From Candidatus Saccharibacteria bacterium GW2011_GWC2_48_9 (GTDB lineage Bacteria; Patescibacteriota; Saccharimonadia; Saccharimonadales; Saccharimonadaceae), in NCBI GenBank assembly GCA_001003725.1, contig LCPR01000005.1, forward strand, positions 82,891 to 146,890: a stretch of DNA of 64,000 nt, in the 5' to 3' direction. Made by a program: the position numbers and the translations under genes. Under the pieces are notes generated by a model that did no database searches, was not told where the DNA came from, and saw nothing but the letters and a program-made list of their open reading frames with translations. Positions 1 to 9,730 of this stretch are shown in pieces (within the stretch, counting starts at the first letter, position 1; every line of letters starts with the position of its first letter).

Positions 1-216
1 ATGAAGAATCGCACTGTCCTTATCATCGCGCACCGCCTCAGTACAATCGCACATGTCGATACTATCGTTACCCTGAAGAAGGGTAAGGTCGATGAAACAG
101 GCTCGCCCGCGCAGCTTGCCACGTCTGCCGGCATCTATGCCCAGCTTCTTGAGCTCCAGACGGCCACTACAGAGCAAGCGCGCAAAAAACTGGCAGAGTT
201 CGATATGGCGGGTTAG
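1..216 (+). CDS. ABC transporter ATP-binding protein, C-terminal end (truncated by window start)
   Basis: AHRLSTIAHVDTIVTLKKGKV matches the H-loop region of ABC exporter NBDs; runs off the left edge. Confidence 0.85.
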   Translation: MKNRTVLIIAHRLSTIAHVDTIVTLKKGKVDETGSPAQLATSAGIYAQLLELQTATTEQARKKLAEFDMAG

Positions 217-262
217 TCGCTCGTGGTATAATAATACAAGTAATATTTCAGAGAGGGAGACA

Positions 263-883
263 ATGGCAACATCGAAAGCGCAACGCATCGGGATCATTGT
301 GATCGCGGTGGTCATGACGGTTGGTACAATCGGCTCGTTTTTTATCATGATTTTGGCAAACGAAAATCAAGTAGCTGACCAGCAAAAAGAACAAGAGCAA
401 TATCAGCAGCAACTCAAGGAGTACGAAGAGCAAATGGCTGAAGCTCAAAAAGAGCAAGAAAAAGTGGCAAAACAATTATCTGCCGAGTATTACGATGACT
501 TCAAGCAATACGAATCACTGCCTGAGCCATTTGACGCAAGTAAGGTAAAGTCTCTTGTGAAAGATGATTTGAAACAGGGTAACGGCGAAACACTCGATGA
601 AAATACACGATACCGGGCGTATTACATTGGCTGGAATCAAGAAGGTAAAGTATTCGATGGCTCGATTGACGGGAGCGCGCTCAAAGCACCTCTAGAGGGC
701 GGTACGTCGCTTATAGAAGGTTGGGTACAAGGTGTGCAGGGGATGAAAATTGGTGGCGTACGTGTCATCTCTATTCCCGGTGACCTAGCAAAAGGCTTGA
801 CGCCAAGTGCAGACATCAAAGAAGGTGCGCCACTTAAGTTCGTCGTGATGGCTATACCACCTGCTAGTGAGACGGAGAGCTGA
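263..883 (+). CDS. FKBP-type peptidyl-prolyl isomerase, membrane-anchored
   Basis: Start moved to ATG 263 (SD gagaggga); N-terminal TM helix, then FKBP-like NTRYRAYYIGWNQEGKVFDGS...LIEGWVQGVQGMKIGGVRVISIPGDLAKG. Confidence 0.85.
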   Translation: MATSKAQRIGIIVIAVVMTVGTIGSFFIMILANENQVADQQKEQEQYQQQLKEYEEQMAEAQKEQEKVAKQLSAEYYDDFKQYESLPEPFDASKVKSLVKDDLKQGNGETLDENTRYRAYYIGWNQEGKVFDGSIDGSALKAPLEGGTSLIEGWVQGVQGMKIGGVRVISIPGDLAKGLTPSADIKEGAPLKFVVMAIPPASETES

Positions 884-890
884 TCTAACA

Positions 891-1826
891 ATGGATGATA
901 TTAAAGATGTCGTGATGGTGGGTGCTGGTCCTACGTCGTTGGCCGCGGCCATTTACACTACTCGCGAAGATATCGACACGACGCTTTACGAAAAAGCATC
1001 AATTGGTGGATTGGCTGCAATCACCGACCTCGTAGATAACTACCCGGGCTTCCCGGAAGGTATTGCAGGTATGAAGCTAGCGTCGCAACTGCAGGCGCAG
1101 GCAGAGCGCTTTGGTGCCAATATCGACTTTGGCGATATATCTGCAATCACTCGCGATGACGAAGCTATTACTCTCACTGTAGATGGCAAGCCGGTGAGGG
1201 CTAAGGCTGTACTCATCGCAACAGGTAGTGATTACAAAAAACTCGGTATACCAGGAGAAGCTGAATACTACGGTCGCGGTGTGCACTACTGTGCCACGTG
1301 CGACGGGGCGTTTTATCGTGACAAACAACTTGTGGTGATCGGCGGCGGCAACTCGGCTGTGCAGGAAGCCTTGTTTTTGACTCGTTTCACTACGCATATA
1401 GATTTGCTAGTACGCAGTACACTGAAAGCCAGTGAGGTGCTGCAGCATGAACTCCAAAAGTTCGTTGATGACGGCAAGATATCTGTTCATTACGGCGTAG
1501 TGCCAGAAGAGATTGTGACAGAAGACAATAAGGTAGTGCGGGTGACAGCAAAGAAAGCTGGAGAGTCTGTAGCATATCCTACAGACGGCGTATTCGTGTT
1601 TATCGGCTTAATGCCAAATACGGCGTTTCTCGAAAATTCGGGCGTCGAGCTAGATGAAGTTGGTCTGGTAAAAACCGACCTCAAGCTAGCAACGAACGTA
1701 CCTGGCATCTACGCTGCCGGTGACGTGCGAAGTGGCGCAACAATGCAGATAGCTAGTGCGGTGGGCGAAGGTGCAACTGCTGCACTTTCTATGCGCGAGT
1801 ATCTAGAAGCGCTTGAACGCGAATAA
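891..1826 (+). CDS. trxB: thioredoxin-disulfide reductase
   Basis: CATCDG redox motif, two dinucleotide-binding regions (VGAGPTS; VIGGGNSAVQEA), C-terminal YAAGDVR; start taken at ATG 891. Confidence 0.9.
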   Translation: MDDIKDVVMVGAGPTSLAAAIYTTREDIDTTLYEKASIGGLAAITDLVDNYPGFPEGIAGMKLASQLQAQAERFGANIDFGDISAITRDDEAITLTVDGKPVRAKAVLIATGSDYKKLGIPGEAEYYGRGVHYCATCDGAFYRDKQLVVIGGGNSAVQEALFLTRFTTHIDLLVRSTLKASEVLQHELQKFVDDGKISVHYGVVPEEIVTEDNKVVRVTAKKAGESVAYPTDGVFVFIGLMPNTAFLENSGVELDEVGLVKTDLKLATNVPGIYAAGDVRSGATMQIASAVGEGATAALSMREYLEALERE

Positions 1827-1828
1827 CT

Positions 1829-2518
1829 TTAGCCGCGTAATGCATCAATAATTCGACGTGGATAATCTGTGATTACCGCGTCGATTTGCTTTAGACGCAT
1901 CAGATGTGCACCACCCGGCCTATTGACTGTATATGCGTACGTAAAAACCCCAAGACGCTTCGCAATCGCGAGAGAAAGTAAACTCACGTAGAGTCGATGG
2001 AAACCTAAACCTGAAAATTTTAGGGAACGTTGATATAGCAGAAACGTGTATGGATTGTGGTCATGAAGGAGCGCCAATCGAGCATTTGACGAGTGACTGC
2101 GGACCGATCGCAGCTCCTTGATTTTAAATGACGATACTAAGCAATTATCCCACCCACTTTCTTGAGTGATGTAGTATTTTTCTAGAAGAGCTGCTACTGT
2201 TTCGCCACTACCGTGTGATTTGAGTTCGATATTGAGATATGTGCGTCCCCAGAAATTATCTAACACTTCGGTGAGTGTAGGAATAGGGTCTTTTGTTGTG
2301 ATAGCTAGTAGTTCTTGGTAGGTTGATGTATGTACAGAATGCATAGTACCACGGGTAAATAGTAGACGATCGTCGTGTATCACGATAGGTGTGCCATCTT
2401 TAGTGAGTCGTACGTCAAACTCTAGTCCATCCGCACCCTGTTCGAGCGCGTACTGCATGGCTTCAATGGTGTTGACGGTGCCTCGCCCTTTAGCGCCGCG
2501 GTGTCCTATAACAAGCAT
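1829..2518 (-). CDS. glycerophosphodiester phosphodiesterase
   Basis: GHRGAKGRGTVNTIEAMQYALEQGADGLEFDVRLTKDGTPIVIHDD, GDPD signature. Confidence 0.9.
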   Translation of the reverse strand: MLVIGHRGAKGRGTVNTIEAMQYALEQGADGLEFDVRLTKDGTPIVIHDDRLLFTRGTMHSVHTSTYQELLAITTKDPIPTLTEVLDNFWGRTYLNIELKSHGSGETVAALLEKYYITQESGWDNCLVSSFKIKELRSVRSHSSNARLALLHDHNPYTFLLYQRSLKFSGLGFHRLYVSLLSLAIAKRLGVFTYAYTVNRPGGAHLMRLKQIDAVITDYPRRIIDALRG

Positions 2519-2569
2519 GTGTATAGTATACTAGAGACAAGAGATAACTGACAGATAAGGAGTATATGT

Positions 2570-3100
2570 ATGGCAGACTTTAACCAAATTCTCACCCCAG
2601 GGCCGGTCGATGACGGCATCGTCAATGTGGTTGTCGAGATACCACAAGGTAGCTCGCATAAAATAGAATGGAATCGTGAGCTAGCGGTGATGCAGCTAGA
2701 TCGAGTAGAGCCGGCTATTTTCGCAAAGCCGACCAACTATGGCTTCATACCGCAAACGCTCGATGAAGACGGTGACGAGCTTGATGCATTGATTGTCACT
2801 AACGAGCCACTGCCAACGGGTATCTACTTAGAGGCTCGTATTATCGGTGTAATGAAATTTGCAGATGACAGTGAAGTCGATGACAAGGTGGTAGTGGTGC
2901 CTGCGGACGATCGTAATACAGGTAATGCAATACGCACTCTCGATGATCTTTCTCCGCAGCTGATCAAGCAAATCGAATTTCACTTTAATCATTACAAAGA
3001 CTTGAAGAAACCAGGTACTACCGTAGTCGAAAAGTGGGCAGATATAGACGAGGCAAAAGCTGTTATTCACGAGGCAATTGAGCGCTGGAACAACCGCTAA
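2570..3100 (+). CDS. ppa: inorganic pyrophosphatase
   Basis: Family I PPase: VEIPQGSSHKIEWN, YGFIPQTLDEDGDELDALI; SD aaggag upstream. Confidence 0.95.
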   Translation: MADFNQILTPGPVDDGIVNVVVEIPQGSSHKIEWNRELAVMQLDRVEPAIFAKPTNYGFIPQTLDEDGDELDALIVTNEPLPTGIYLEARIIGVMKFADDSEVDDKVVVVPADDRNTGNAIRTLDDLSPQLIKQIEFHFNHYKDLKKPGTTVVEKWADIDEAKAVIHEAIERWNNR

Positions 3101-3103
3101 TAT

Positions 3104-3514
3104 ATGCAAGATAGACGTTCAGTTAAGTTGCTACTTCATAACAACCAGGGGGAGTTTCTTGTGTTGCGAAGGAGTGATACGCACCCGACTATGCCTCGTG
3201 CATTTGATTTGCCGGGAGGCGATGTTGAGCCCGGTGAAACGGATCTTGTTGCGCTTGACCGTGAGATATCCGAAGAAATCGGACTCGTGTTCAACACGGA
3301 AGATGCGGTACACATCGGCTATGACGCCGAGTATGAGCCCGGCGAAGGCTTAATGACACGAGTGCTGTATATGCTCAAGATAGAGACCTCTCGTCCACTG
3401 GTGCGCCTGAGCTGGGAGCATGAGTCGTTTGATTGGGTGGACAAAGAGACGCTTCGAGGCTTTGAGCCGCCTTTTCAGGTGTTAGTGCGAACTGCCTTAG
3501 ATTTTTACCTATAG
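3104..3514 (+). CDS. NUDIX hydrolase
   Basis: Nudix-box-like GGDVEPGETDLVALDREISEEIGL. Confidence 0.9.
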   Translation: MQDRRSVKLLLHNNQGEFLVLRRSDTHPTMPRAFDLPGGDVEPGETDLVALDREISEEIGLVFNTEDAVHIGYDAEYEPGEGLMTRVLYMLKIETSRPLVRLSWEHESFDWVDKETLRGFEPPFQVLVRTALDFYL

Positions 3515-3517
3515 CTA

Positions 3518-5053
3518 CTAGTTGCGGCGTGAGGCCTTGTCGCGTATGATTGCCGCCGCGTGGGAGATGCCTTCGATAAGGCCTAGTTGCTTAAGATGAC
3601 CACGCAGCTTGCTCTTGGCGTGAGAAGTAACCACGAGCTCGAGCCATGCCTTTTTCGCCTGGGGAAGTTTTCGCGTGACTACTTCTACGACGTCACCGTT
3701 TTGCAGAGGTTTGTCGAACGCATTGATGTTGCCGTTAACCCTAAAACTATAGGCGTGTTTTCCAATGTCGCTATGCACAAGATATGCGAAGTCAAGCGGA
3801 TATGCACCTTCTGGTAAGTTATAAATATCACCCTTTGGGGAGTATACAAAGATACGATTGCCAAACAAGTCTATATTGAGCTGACTTTCACTGATATCTT
3901 CACCTTCGCGTAGCCGAGCTGCGACCTCCTGCATTTGGGTAATCCATTGTAGTTCCGCGGGTAACCCCCCGTTACCTCGTTTGTTTTTTGTATAATTCTT
4001 AGTAGCTTTATGTTCGTGATAATGAAAGCTTGCCGCAAGACCACGCTCTGCATAGTCGTGCATTTCCTGGGTACGAATCTGAAATTCAACAATCTGCTTA
4101 CTCGGCGTGATAACTGTAGTATGGAGGCTTTGATAACCGTTTGGTTTAGGTACGGCGATATAATCTTTGATGCGTGCGAGCATGGGTTGATACATGCTAT
4201 GGAGAATACCAAGTACTCGGTAACAATCTTCTTTGTTGTCGACAATAATACGAAGCGCCATAAGATCGTAAATGTCATCTATGTTGCCATCTACTTTTTT
4301 GAGTTTTTTGTACAAACTATATATGCTTTTGACTCGTCCATTCACCTCGAAATCAAAGCTATGCTTGGTAAGCTCTTTTTCTACTTCTGTCCTGACGGTG
4401 CCGAGTTTTCGCGTACTGCGCCCCAAGCGTTTACGCATCATTGATTGAAGATGTTTAAATTCCTGAGGATCGAGATAGCTGAAGGCGAGTTCTTCCATTT
4501 CCATGCGTACGCGCCCCATACCAAGTCTATCCGCCATAGGGGCAAACACTTCGAGTGTTTCGCGAGCAATTTTCAGCTGCTTGTCTGCTGGCATGTACTG
4601 TAGCGTCGACATGTTGTGTAGTCTGTCGGCGAGCTTGATGATGATAACGCGCACGTCTTGGCCGACCGCAATGAGAAGCTTCGAAAGGTTATCTTTTGTT
4701 TGAGGAAGGTAGCTTGAAAGGTCGCGCATGCCTGAACGCGCCTGAGATACCTTTGTCACTCCGTCCACGAGAAACGCTACGTCGCGTCCAAACAGGTTTT
4801 CTATCTCTTCAAGTGTTGCGTCGGTATCTTCTACAGTGTCGTGCAGTACGCCGGCAAGTACAGTGTCGACGTCCATGCCCCAGTCTATGAGACTATATGC
4901 TACAGAGAGGGGGTGTGTGATATACGCCGCCCCACTTTTGCGTTTTTGGCCGTGGTGGTGCTTAGTCGCGTAATCGATGGCATGCTCGAGCTCGAGGACT
5001 TGATTTTCCTCGTACACGCTTGTCGCGAACGTCATGATGTCACTTTTATGCAT
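3518..5053 (-). CDS. relA: RelA/SpoT family (p)ppGpp synthetase/hydrolase (HD, synthetase and TGS domains)
   Basis: HD motif HDTVEDT; synthetase KPNGYQSLHTTV; TGS-like IFVYSPKGDIYNLPEGAYPLDFAYLVHSDIG. Start placed at ATG 5053 because a -10 (TATACT) lies 9 nt upstream; the track start is 5098. Confidence 0.9.
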   Translation of the reverse strand: MHKSDIMTFATSVYEENQVLELEHAIDYATKHHHGQKRKSGAAYITHPLSVAYSLIDWGMDVDTVLAGVLHDTVEDTDATLEEIENLFGRDVAFLVDGVTKVSQARSGMRDLSSYLPQTKDNLSKLLIAVGQDVRVIIIKLADRLHNMSTLQYMPADKQLKIARETLEVFAPMADRLGMGRVRMEMEELAFSYLDPQEFKHLQSMMRKRLGRSTRKLGTVRTEVEKELTKHSFDFEVNGRVKSIYSLYKKLKKVDGNIDDIYDLMALRIIVDNKEDCYRVLGILHSMYQPMLARIKDYIAVPKPNGYQSLHTTVITPSKQIVEFQIRTQEMHDYAERGLAASFHYHEHKATKNYTKNKRGNGGLPAELQWITQMQEVAARLREGEDISESQLNIDLFGNRIFVYSPKGDIYNLPEGAYPLDFAYLVHSDIGKHAYSFRVNGNINAFDKPLQNGDVVEVVTRKLPQAKKAWLELVVTSHAKSKLRGHLKQLGLIEGISHAAAIIRDKASRRN

Positions 5054-5167
5054 AGTATGCATAGTATATCGTACATCCGTCTCAAAGTAGAGTTGCAACG
5101 CGGCTTGCGGATGCTATAATTATATCCAAAGCACTAATGTTTATAGAAGAGAGGGGCACATTCTATA

Positions 5168-6187
5168 ATGAGTCAGACAAAAATCGCAATTAATGGATTT
5201 GGACGAATCGGGCGCAACGCGTTCAAGATTGCATTTGAACGAGGTGACCTCGAGGTCGTAGCGATCAACGACCTGACCGACACAAAGACACTCGCGTATT
5301 TGCTCAAACACGATAGCAACTACGGTACGTATCATCATGAGGTGACGGCCGAAGACCAGGGCATTGTTGTTAATGGCAAGCATATTAAAGTACTTGCTGA
5401 GCGCGATCCATCGGTACTACCCTGGGGCGATTTGGGCGTAGAGCTCGTTATCGAATCTACAGGATTCTTTACCGATAAAGAAGGGGCGGAAAAGCATATT
5501 GTAGGCGGTGGAGCAAAGCGCGTCGTCATCAGCGGTCCAACAAAAAGTGATGGAGTCGATACAATAGTACTCGGCGCCAACGATGACAAGATACCTACGG
5601 CTACAGACGTCATCAGTAACGCAAGCTGTACTACCAATAGCCTGGCCGCAGTGATGGCAGTGCTCGATGCAGAGTTTGGTGTCGAGAAGTCACTGCTGAC
5701 CACAGTACATAGCTATACAGCCAGTCAGGCGCTACAAGACGCGCCAAAGAAAGACCTTCGTGAAGGTCGAAACGCCGCTGAAAATATGGTACCAACATCT
5801 ACTGGTGCCGCAATTGCGGTGACAAAAACACTCCCTCAACTTGAAGGCAAGTTTGATGGGCTGTCGATTCGCGTGCCGACACCGGTCGTGTCAATCAGTG
5901 ATGTTACGGCATTGCTAAGCCGCGATGTAACAGTCGAAGAGCTCAACGAGACATTTCGTAAAGCTGCCAAGGAGCCATACTACCAAGGTATTCTTGCGGT
6001 TAGCGACGAGCCACTAGTTTCTCGCGACTACATTGGTAATAGCAACTCGGGAACAGTCGACTTATTGCTCACAAAGGTTGTTGGCGGTAATCTCATTAAG
6101 ATTGCCGTATGGTATGACAACGAATGGGGCTATTCAAACCGTCTTGTTGAATTAGTTGCAGACGTTTCAAAATCAATCGAGCGCTAA
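5168..6187 (+). CDS. gap: glyceraldehyde-3-phosphate dehydrogenase
   Basis: INGFGRIGRNAFK, SNASCTTNSLA, WYDNEWGYSNR. Confidence 0.97.
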   Translation: MSQTKIAINGFGRIGRNAFKIAFERGDLEVVAINDLTDTKTLAYLLKHDSNYGTYHHEVTAEDQGIVVNGKHIKVLAERDPSVLPWGDLGVELVIESTGFFTDKEGAEKHIVGGGAKRVVISGPTKSDGVDTIVLGANDDKIPTATDVISNASCTTNSLAAVMAVLDAEFGVEKSLLTTVHSYTASQALQDAPKKDLREGRNAAENMVPTSTGAAIAVTKTLPQLEGKFDGLSIRVPTPVVSISDVTALLSRDVTVEELNETFRKAAKEPYYQGILAVSDEPLVSRDYIGNSNSGTVDLLLTKVVGGNLIKIAVWYDNEWGYSNRLVELVADVSKSIER

Positions 6188-6214
6188 AAGCATTGCTATG
6201 CAGTAGCGATAAAT

Positions 6215-6250
6215 GAATAAACCACCGTGTAAATATACGGTGGTTTATTC
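6215..6250. terminator. bidirectional intrinsic terminator between gap and DUF454 gene
   Basis: Perfect 14-bp inverted repeat GAATAAACCACCGT/ACGGTGGTTTATTC with 8-nt loop between convergent genes. Confidence 0.75.
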
Positions 6251-6655
6251 GTCGCTATGCGTAGTTGCGCCGGTCGGCTGCGAACTCGGAACGATGTACA
6301 TGAACACACTGCACGATAGCGCGACAAGGGCCAATATGAGTGCGAGCACCATGTTTTGGGTGAGTGCGGTGACAATAGCAAATGATAGCCATGCGCTACC
6401 CTGAGAAATGAATTTGACCCGGGGGGCAAGCGTACCCTCACGTTGAAAGCGATGAGACTCGCGAATTGCAAGCTTCAGGAGCGGAATGCGTGTAAACCAC
6501 CTATAGAGTCGCTTGCTGGATTTGGAGAATGCCCATAGTGCGATCAACACGAATACAGTGGTAGGGAGTCCAGGTAGCCATATGCCTATAATTCCCAGTC
6601 CTGTGCAGATGAGCCCAAGTAGCGCGTAGAGAATTTTTCTAACAATTTGTGGCAT
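6245..6655 (-). CDS. DUF454 (YbaN-like) small membrane protein
   Basis: LGLIGIW-like LGIIGIWLPGLPTTVFVLIALWAFSKSSKR, family-typical N-terminus. Confidence 0.8.
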   Translation of the reverse strand: MPQIVRKILYALLGLICTGLGIIGIWLPGLPTTVFVLIALWAFSKSSKRLYRWFTRIPLLKLAIRESHRFQREGTLAPRVKFISQGSAWLSFAIVTALTQNMVLALILALVALSCSVFMYIVPSSQPTGATTHSDE

Positions 6656-6768
6656 AAAACCTCATAGTAGTGAGATGTAATCGCATTACTCACCAGTATA
6701 AACCGCACTTGGTTTGCCTGCAAGTCTGACGCTTGCTACTGCGCTCGATAACGCTTATACTAAAGGAC

Positions 6769-7221
6769 ATGAAGATATTCCTTGGTTCCGACCACAACGG
6801 CTTTTATATGAAAGAAAAAGTGTTTGCCTACCTGGCAAAACGCGGATATGACGTCGAAGATGTCGGTGACAAAGAACTTGACCCAGAGGATGATTTTCCT
6901 CACTTTGCTCAAATGGCTGCACTTAAAGTACTTGGCGAAGATGACGCGGTAGAACCCCGTGCGATACTGCTATGCGGTGGTGGCCAAGGTATGGCTATGG
7001 CTGCAAATCGTTTTCGAGGTATACGTGCAAGTGTTATCTGGGACGATTATGAGGCGAAAATGACTCGCAATGACAACGACAGTAATGTGCTGTGTTTGCC
7101 GTCACGAGTACTTGAAAAAGAAGAACACGAATGGAAAGCAATTATAGATGTATGGCTGGAAACGCCATTCGCCGCTGCTCCGCGCTATAAAAGACGTAAT
7201 GCACAGTTAGATGAGGTATAA
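6769..7221 (+). CDS. rpiB: ribose-5-phosphate isomerase B / LacAB family
   Basis: MKIFLGSDHNGFYMKEKV, LCGGGQGMAMAANRFRGIRA; start moved to ATG 6769. Confidence 0.88.
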   Translation: MKIFLGSDHNGFYMKEKVFAYLAKRGYDVEDVGDKELDPEDDFPHFAQMAALKVLGEDDAVEPRAILLCGGGQGMAMAANRFRGIRASVIWDDYEAKMTRNDNDSNVLCLPSRVLEKEEHEWKAIIDVWLETPFAAAPRYKRRNAQLDEV

Positions 7222-7223
7222 AA

Positions 7224-7871
7224 ATGAGTAGTATCGCACCAGCAATTTTGGCAGAAAATGCCGAATTATATAAACAAGCAATCGACAAGATACAGCCGTT
7301 TGCGCAACGTGTCCATATAGATGTGAGTGATGGAAATTTTGCTCCAACTTTTACTGTTGGACTTAATGAGATCTGGTGGCCGGAGGGTTGGGAGGTTGAT
7401 ATCCATGCGATGGTGGCACAGCCAACAGAGCATCTGCAAACACTCGTACAGCTCAAGCCAAGCATGGTGATTTTTCATGTCGAGGCGGACGTGGCGCAAT
7501 TACCTTCTGTACTCGCGACACTCAAGCAGTATGACATTAAGGCAGGCATATCACTATTGAGGTCGACGGTCCCTTCTTCTGTTGCCTCGCTTATTGAACA
7601 GGCGGATCATGTGATGGTGTTTACGGGCGAGTTAGGAAGATACGGTGGTACCGCAAATCTCATGCAACTAGAAAAAGTTCGACTTATTAAGCAAATTAAC
7701 CCAGATGTAGAAATCGGCTGGGACGGCGGTGTTAATTTGGATAACGCCTATACACTCACGCAAGGTGGCGTAAATGTGCTAAATGTGGGTGGAGCGATTC
7801 AGAAAGCGGAAGACGCGGGTGTTATGTACGCTAAGCTTGTCGACGAGATAAATAAACAGGGAGTATTGTAA
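7224..7871 (+). CDS. rpe: ribulose-phosphate 3-epimerase family protein
   Basis: VHIDVSDGNFAPTFTVG, GWDGGVNLDNAYTLTQGGVNVLNVGGAI. Confidence 0.85.
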   Translation: MSSIAPAILAENAELYKQAIDKIQPFAQRVHIDVSDGNFAPTFTVGLNEIWWPEGWEVDIHAMVAQPTEHLQTLVQLKPSMVIFHVEADVAQLPSVLATLKQYDIKAGISLLRSTVPSSVASLIEQADHVMVFTGELGRYGGTANLMQLEKVRLIKQINPDVEIGWDGGVNLDNAYTLTQGGVNVLNVGGAIQKAEDAGVMYAKLVDEINKQGVL

Positions 7872-8728
7872 TGGGTCAACAATTAACCGTCTCGCAGCTT
7901 GAGGCAAAAGCAAATACTATTAGGCAAGATATTATCACGATGCTTGAAGCCGCGGGTAGCGGACACAGTGCGGGGCCACTCGGTCTTTCTGATATTTTCG
8001 CAGCGCTTTATTTTGACATTATGAACTACGACGCTAAGAATCCTGATTGGGAAAAGCGCGACTATTTCTTTTTGAGTAACGGACATACAGTGCCGGTCCA
8101 GTATGCAGCTATGGCAGAAGCGGGCTTTTTCGAAAAAGCTGAATTACAAACACTTCGTAAGCTTGGTAGCCGCTTGCAGGGCCACCCTGAGCGCACGAAG
8201 CTACCTGGACTTGAAAATACCAGTGGGCCGCTGGGTAGCGGGTTAAGTCAGGCATCTGGTGTCGCGTATGCGCTGCAGTATCTCGACCGCGAACCGCACC
8301 GTTTTGTATATACGGTGATGGGCGACGGCGAGCTCAACGAGGGCAATATATGGGAGGCAGCCATGTTTGCTGGTAAATATAAGCTCGCTCAGCTCATTGG
8401 CTTTATCGACCGCAATAACATTCAGATTGATGGTAACACAGAAGACGTCATGCCGCTTGAAGACCTACGTGGTAAGTGGGAAAGTTTCGGTTGGCACGTG
8501 CAAGAGGTTGATGGTCATAATATCGAAAGTATCATTGACGCGGCAAGTATGGCTCGCGCTATTAGCAATAAGCCAAGTGTCATCATCGCGCACACCATAC
8601 CGGGCAAGGGTGTTGACTTTATGGAATACGACTATCACTGGCATGGTGCACCGCCAAACCATGAGCAGGCAAAAGAGGCGCTTACAAAGCTACGAACCCT
8701 CAATGGCAAGATAAAGGCAGGAGAATAA
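7871..8728 (+). CDS. transketolase, N-terminal (TPP-binding) subunit
   Basis: GSGHSAGPLGLSDIFAALYF, MGDGELNEGNIWEA; split form. Confidence 0.92.
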   Translation: MGQQLTVSQLEAKANTIRQDIITMLEAAGSGHSAGPLGLSDIFAALYFDIMNYDAKNPDWEKRDYFFLSNGHTVPVQYAAMAEAGFFEKAELQTLRKLGSRLQGHPERTKLPGLENTSGPLGSGLSQASGVAYALQYLDREPHRFVYTVMGDGELNEGNIWEAAMFAGKYKLAQLIGFIDRNNIQIDGNTEDVMPLEDLRGKWESFGWHVQEVDGHNIESIIDAASMARAISNKPSVIIAHTIPGKGVDFMEYDYHWHGAPPNHEQAKEALTKLRTLNGKIKAGE

Positions 8729-8730
8729 AT

Positions 8731-9729
8731 ATGAGTTCATATCCACTACGAGATGATATTTTTTCTGAAAAACCGACAGAAGAACCGACGCGAGCAGGAT
8801 TTGGGCGTGGCCTCAAAAAAGCCGGCGAAGCAGATGAGCGCGTGGTCGCATTGTGCGCCGACTTGACAGAGAGCACACAGATGCATCACTTTAAGGCGGC
8901 ATTCCCTGAACGCTATATAGAAATAGGCGTCGCTGAACAGAATCTTGTGACTGTCGCGAGCGGACTTGCTCGTGCAGGAAAGATACCGTTTACAAGTAGC
9001 TACGCTGCTTTTAGCCCCGGGCGAAACTGGGAACAAATCCGCACCACAATTACGCTTAACGAGCAGCCTGTAAAAATAATCGGGTCTCATGCGGGCGTGA
9101 GCGTAGGGCCGGACGGTGCGACGCATCAAATGCTTGAAGATATTGCCTTGATGCGAGTACTACCTCATATGGTTGTTGTTGTGCCGGGTGATAGCGTTGA
9201 GGCTGAAAAAGCTACTCTTGCAATCGCTCAGAACGGTGAACCAAGCTACCTACGACTCGCACGCGAGAAGACACCAGTATTTAGCACGGACGACTCTCCG
9301 TTTACAATAGGTACGGCGTACGTGCTGCGCGAAGGCCGCGACGTAACGCTCTGCGGCACCGGTACTATGACTTTTCAGCTATTAAAGGCGGCTCAGCTGC
9401 TAGAACAACAGGGTGTATCTGCTGAGGTTGTCCATGTGCCAACTGTGAAGCCGCTTGACGAAACTGTTATCTTGGCGAGCGCACGCAAGACCGGGCGTGT
9501 GGTGACGGCAGAGGAAGCGCAAATTGCAGCTGGATTTGGCGGTGCTGTAGCTGAACTTTTGAGTGAAAAACTACCAACACCTCTCAAGCGTATCGGTATG
9601 CTCGATCGTTTCGGTGAGTCCGGGCAGCCAAATGAGCTTCTTGATTACTTCGGCTTAAACGCAGAGAAGATGAAGCCTGTTATTCAAGAATTTATCAACG
9701 CAACATCGCAGTACCACAGGGAGGGCTAA
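8731..9729 (+). CDS. transketolase, C-terminal (pyrimidine-binding and C-terminal) subunit
   Basis: ERYIEIGVAEQNLVTVASGLA, GPDGATHQMLEDIALMR. Confidence 0.92.
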   Translation: MSSYPLRDDIFSEKPTEEPTRAGFGRGLKKAGEADERVVALCADLTESTQMHHFKAAFPERYIEIGVAEQNLVTVASGLARAGKIPFTSSYAAFSPGRNWEQIRTTITLNEQPVKIIGSHAGVSVGPDGATHQMLEDIALMRVLPHMVVVVPGDSVEAEKATLAIAQNGEPSYLRLAREKTPVFSTDDSPFTIGTAYVLREGRDVTLCGTGTMTFQLLKAAQLLEQQGVSAEVVHVPTVKPLDETVILASARKTGRVVTAEEAQIAAGFGGAVAELLSEKLPTPLKRIGMLDRFGESGQPNELLDYFGLNAEKMKPVIQEFINATSQYHREG

Positions 9730-9730
9730 T

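Noticed and set aside
4010-4444. 144-aa plus-strand ORF opposite relA
   Set aside because: Antisense to conserved relA coding sequence with no supporting signals.
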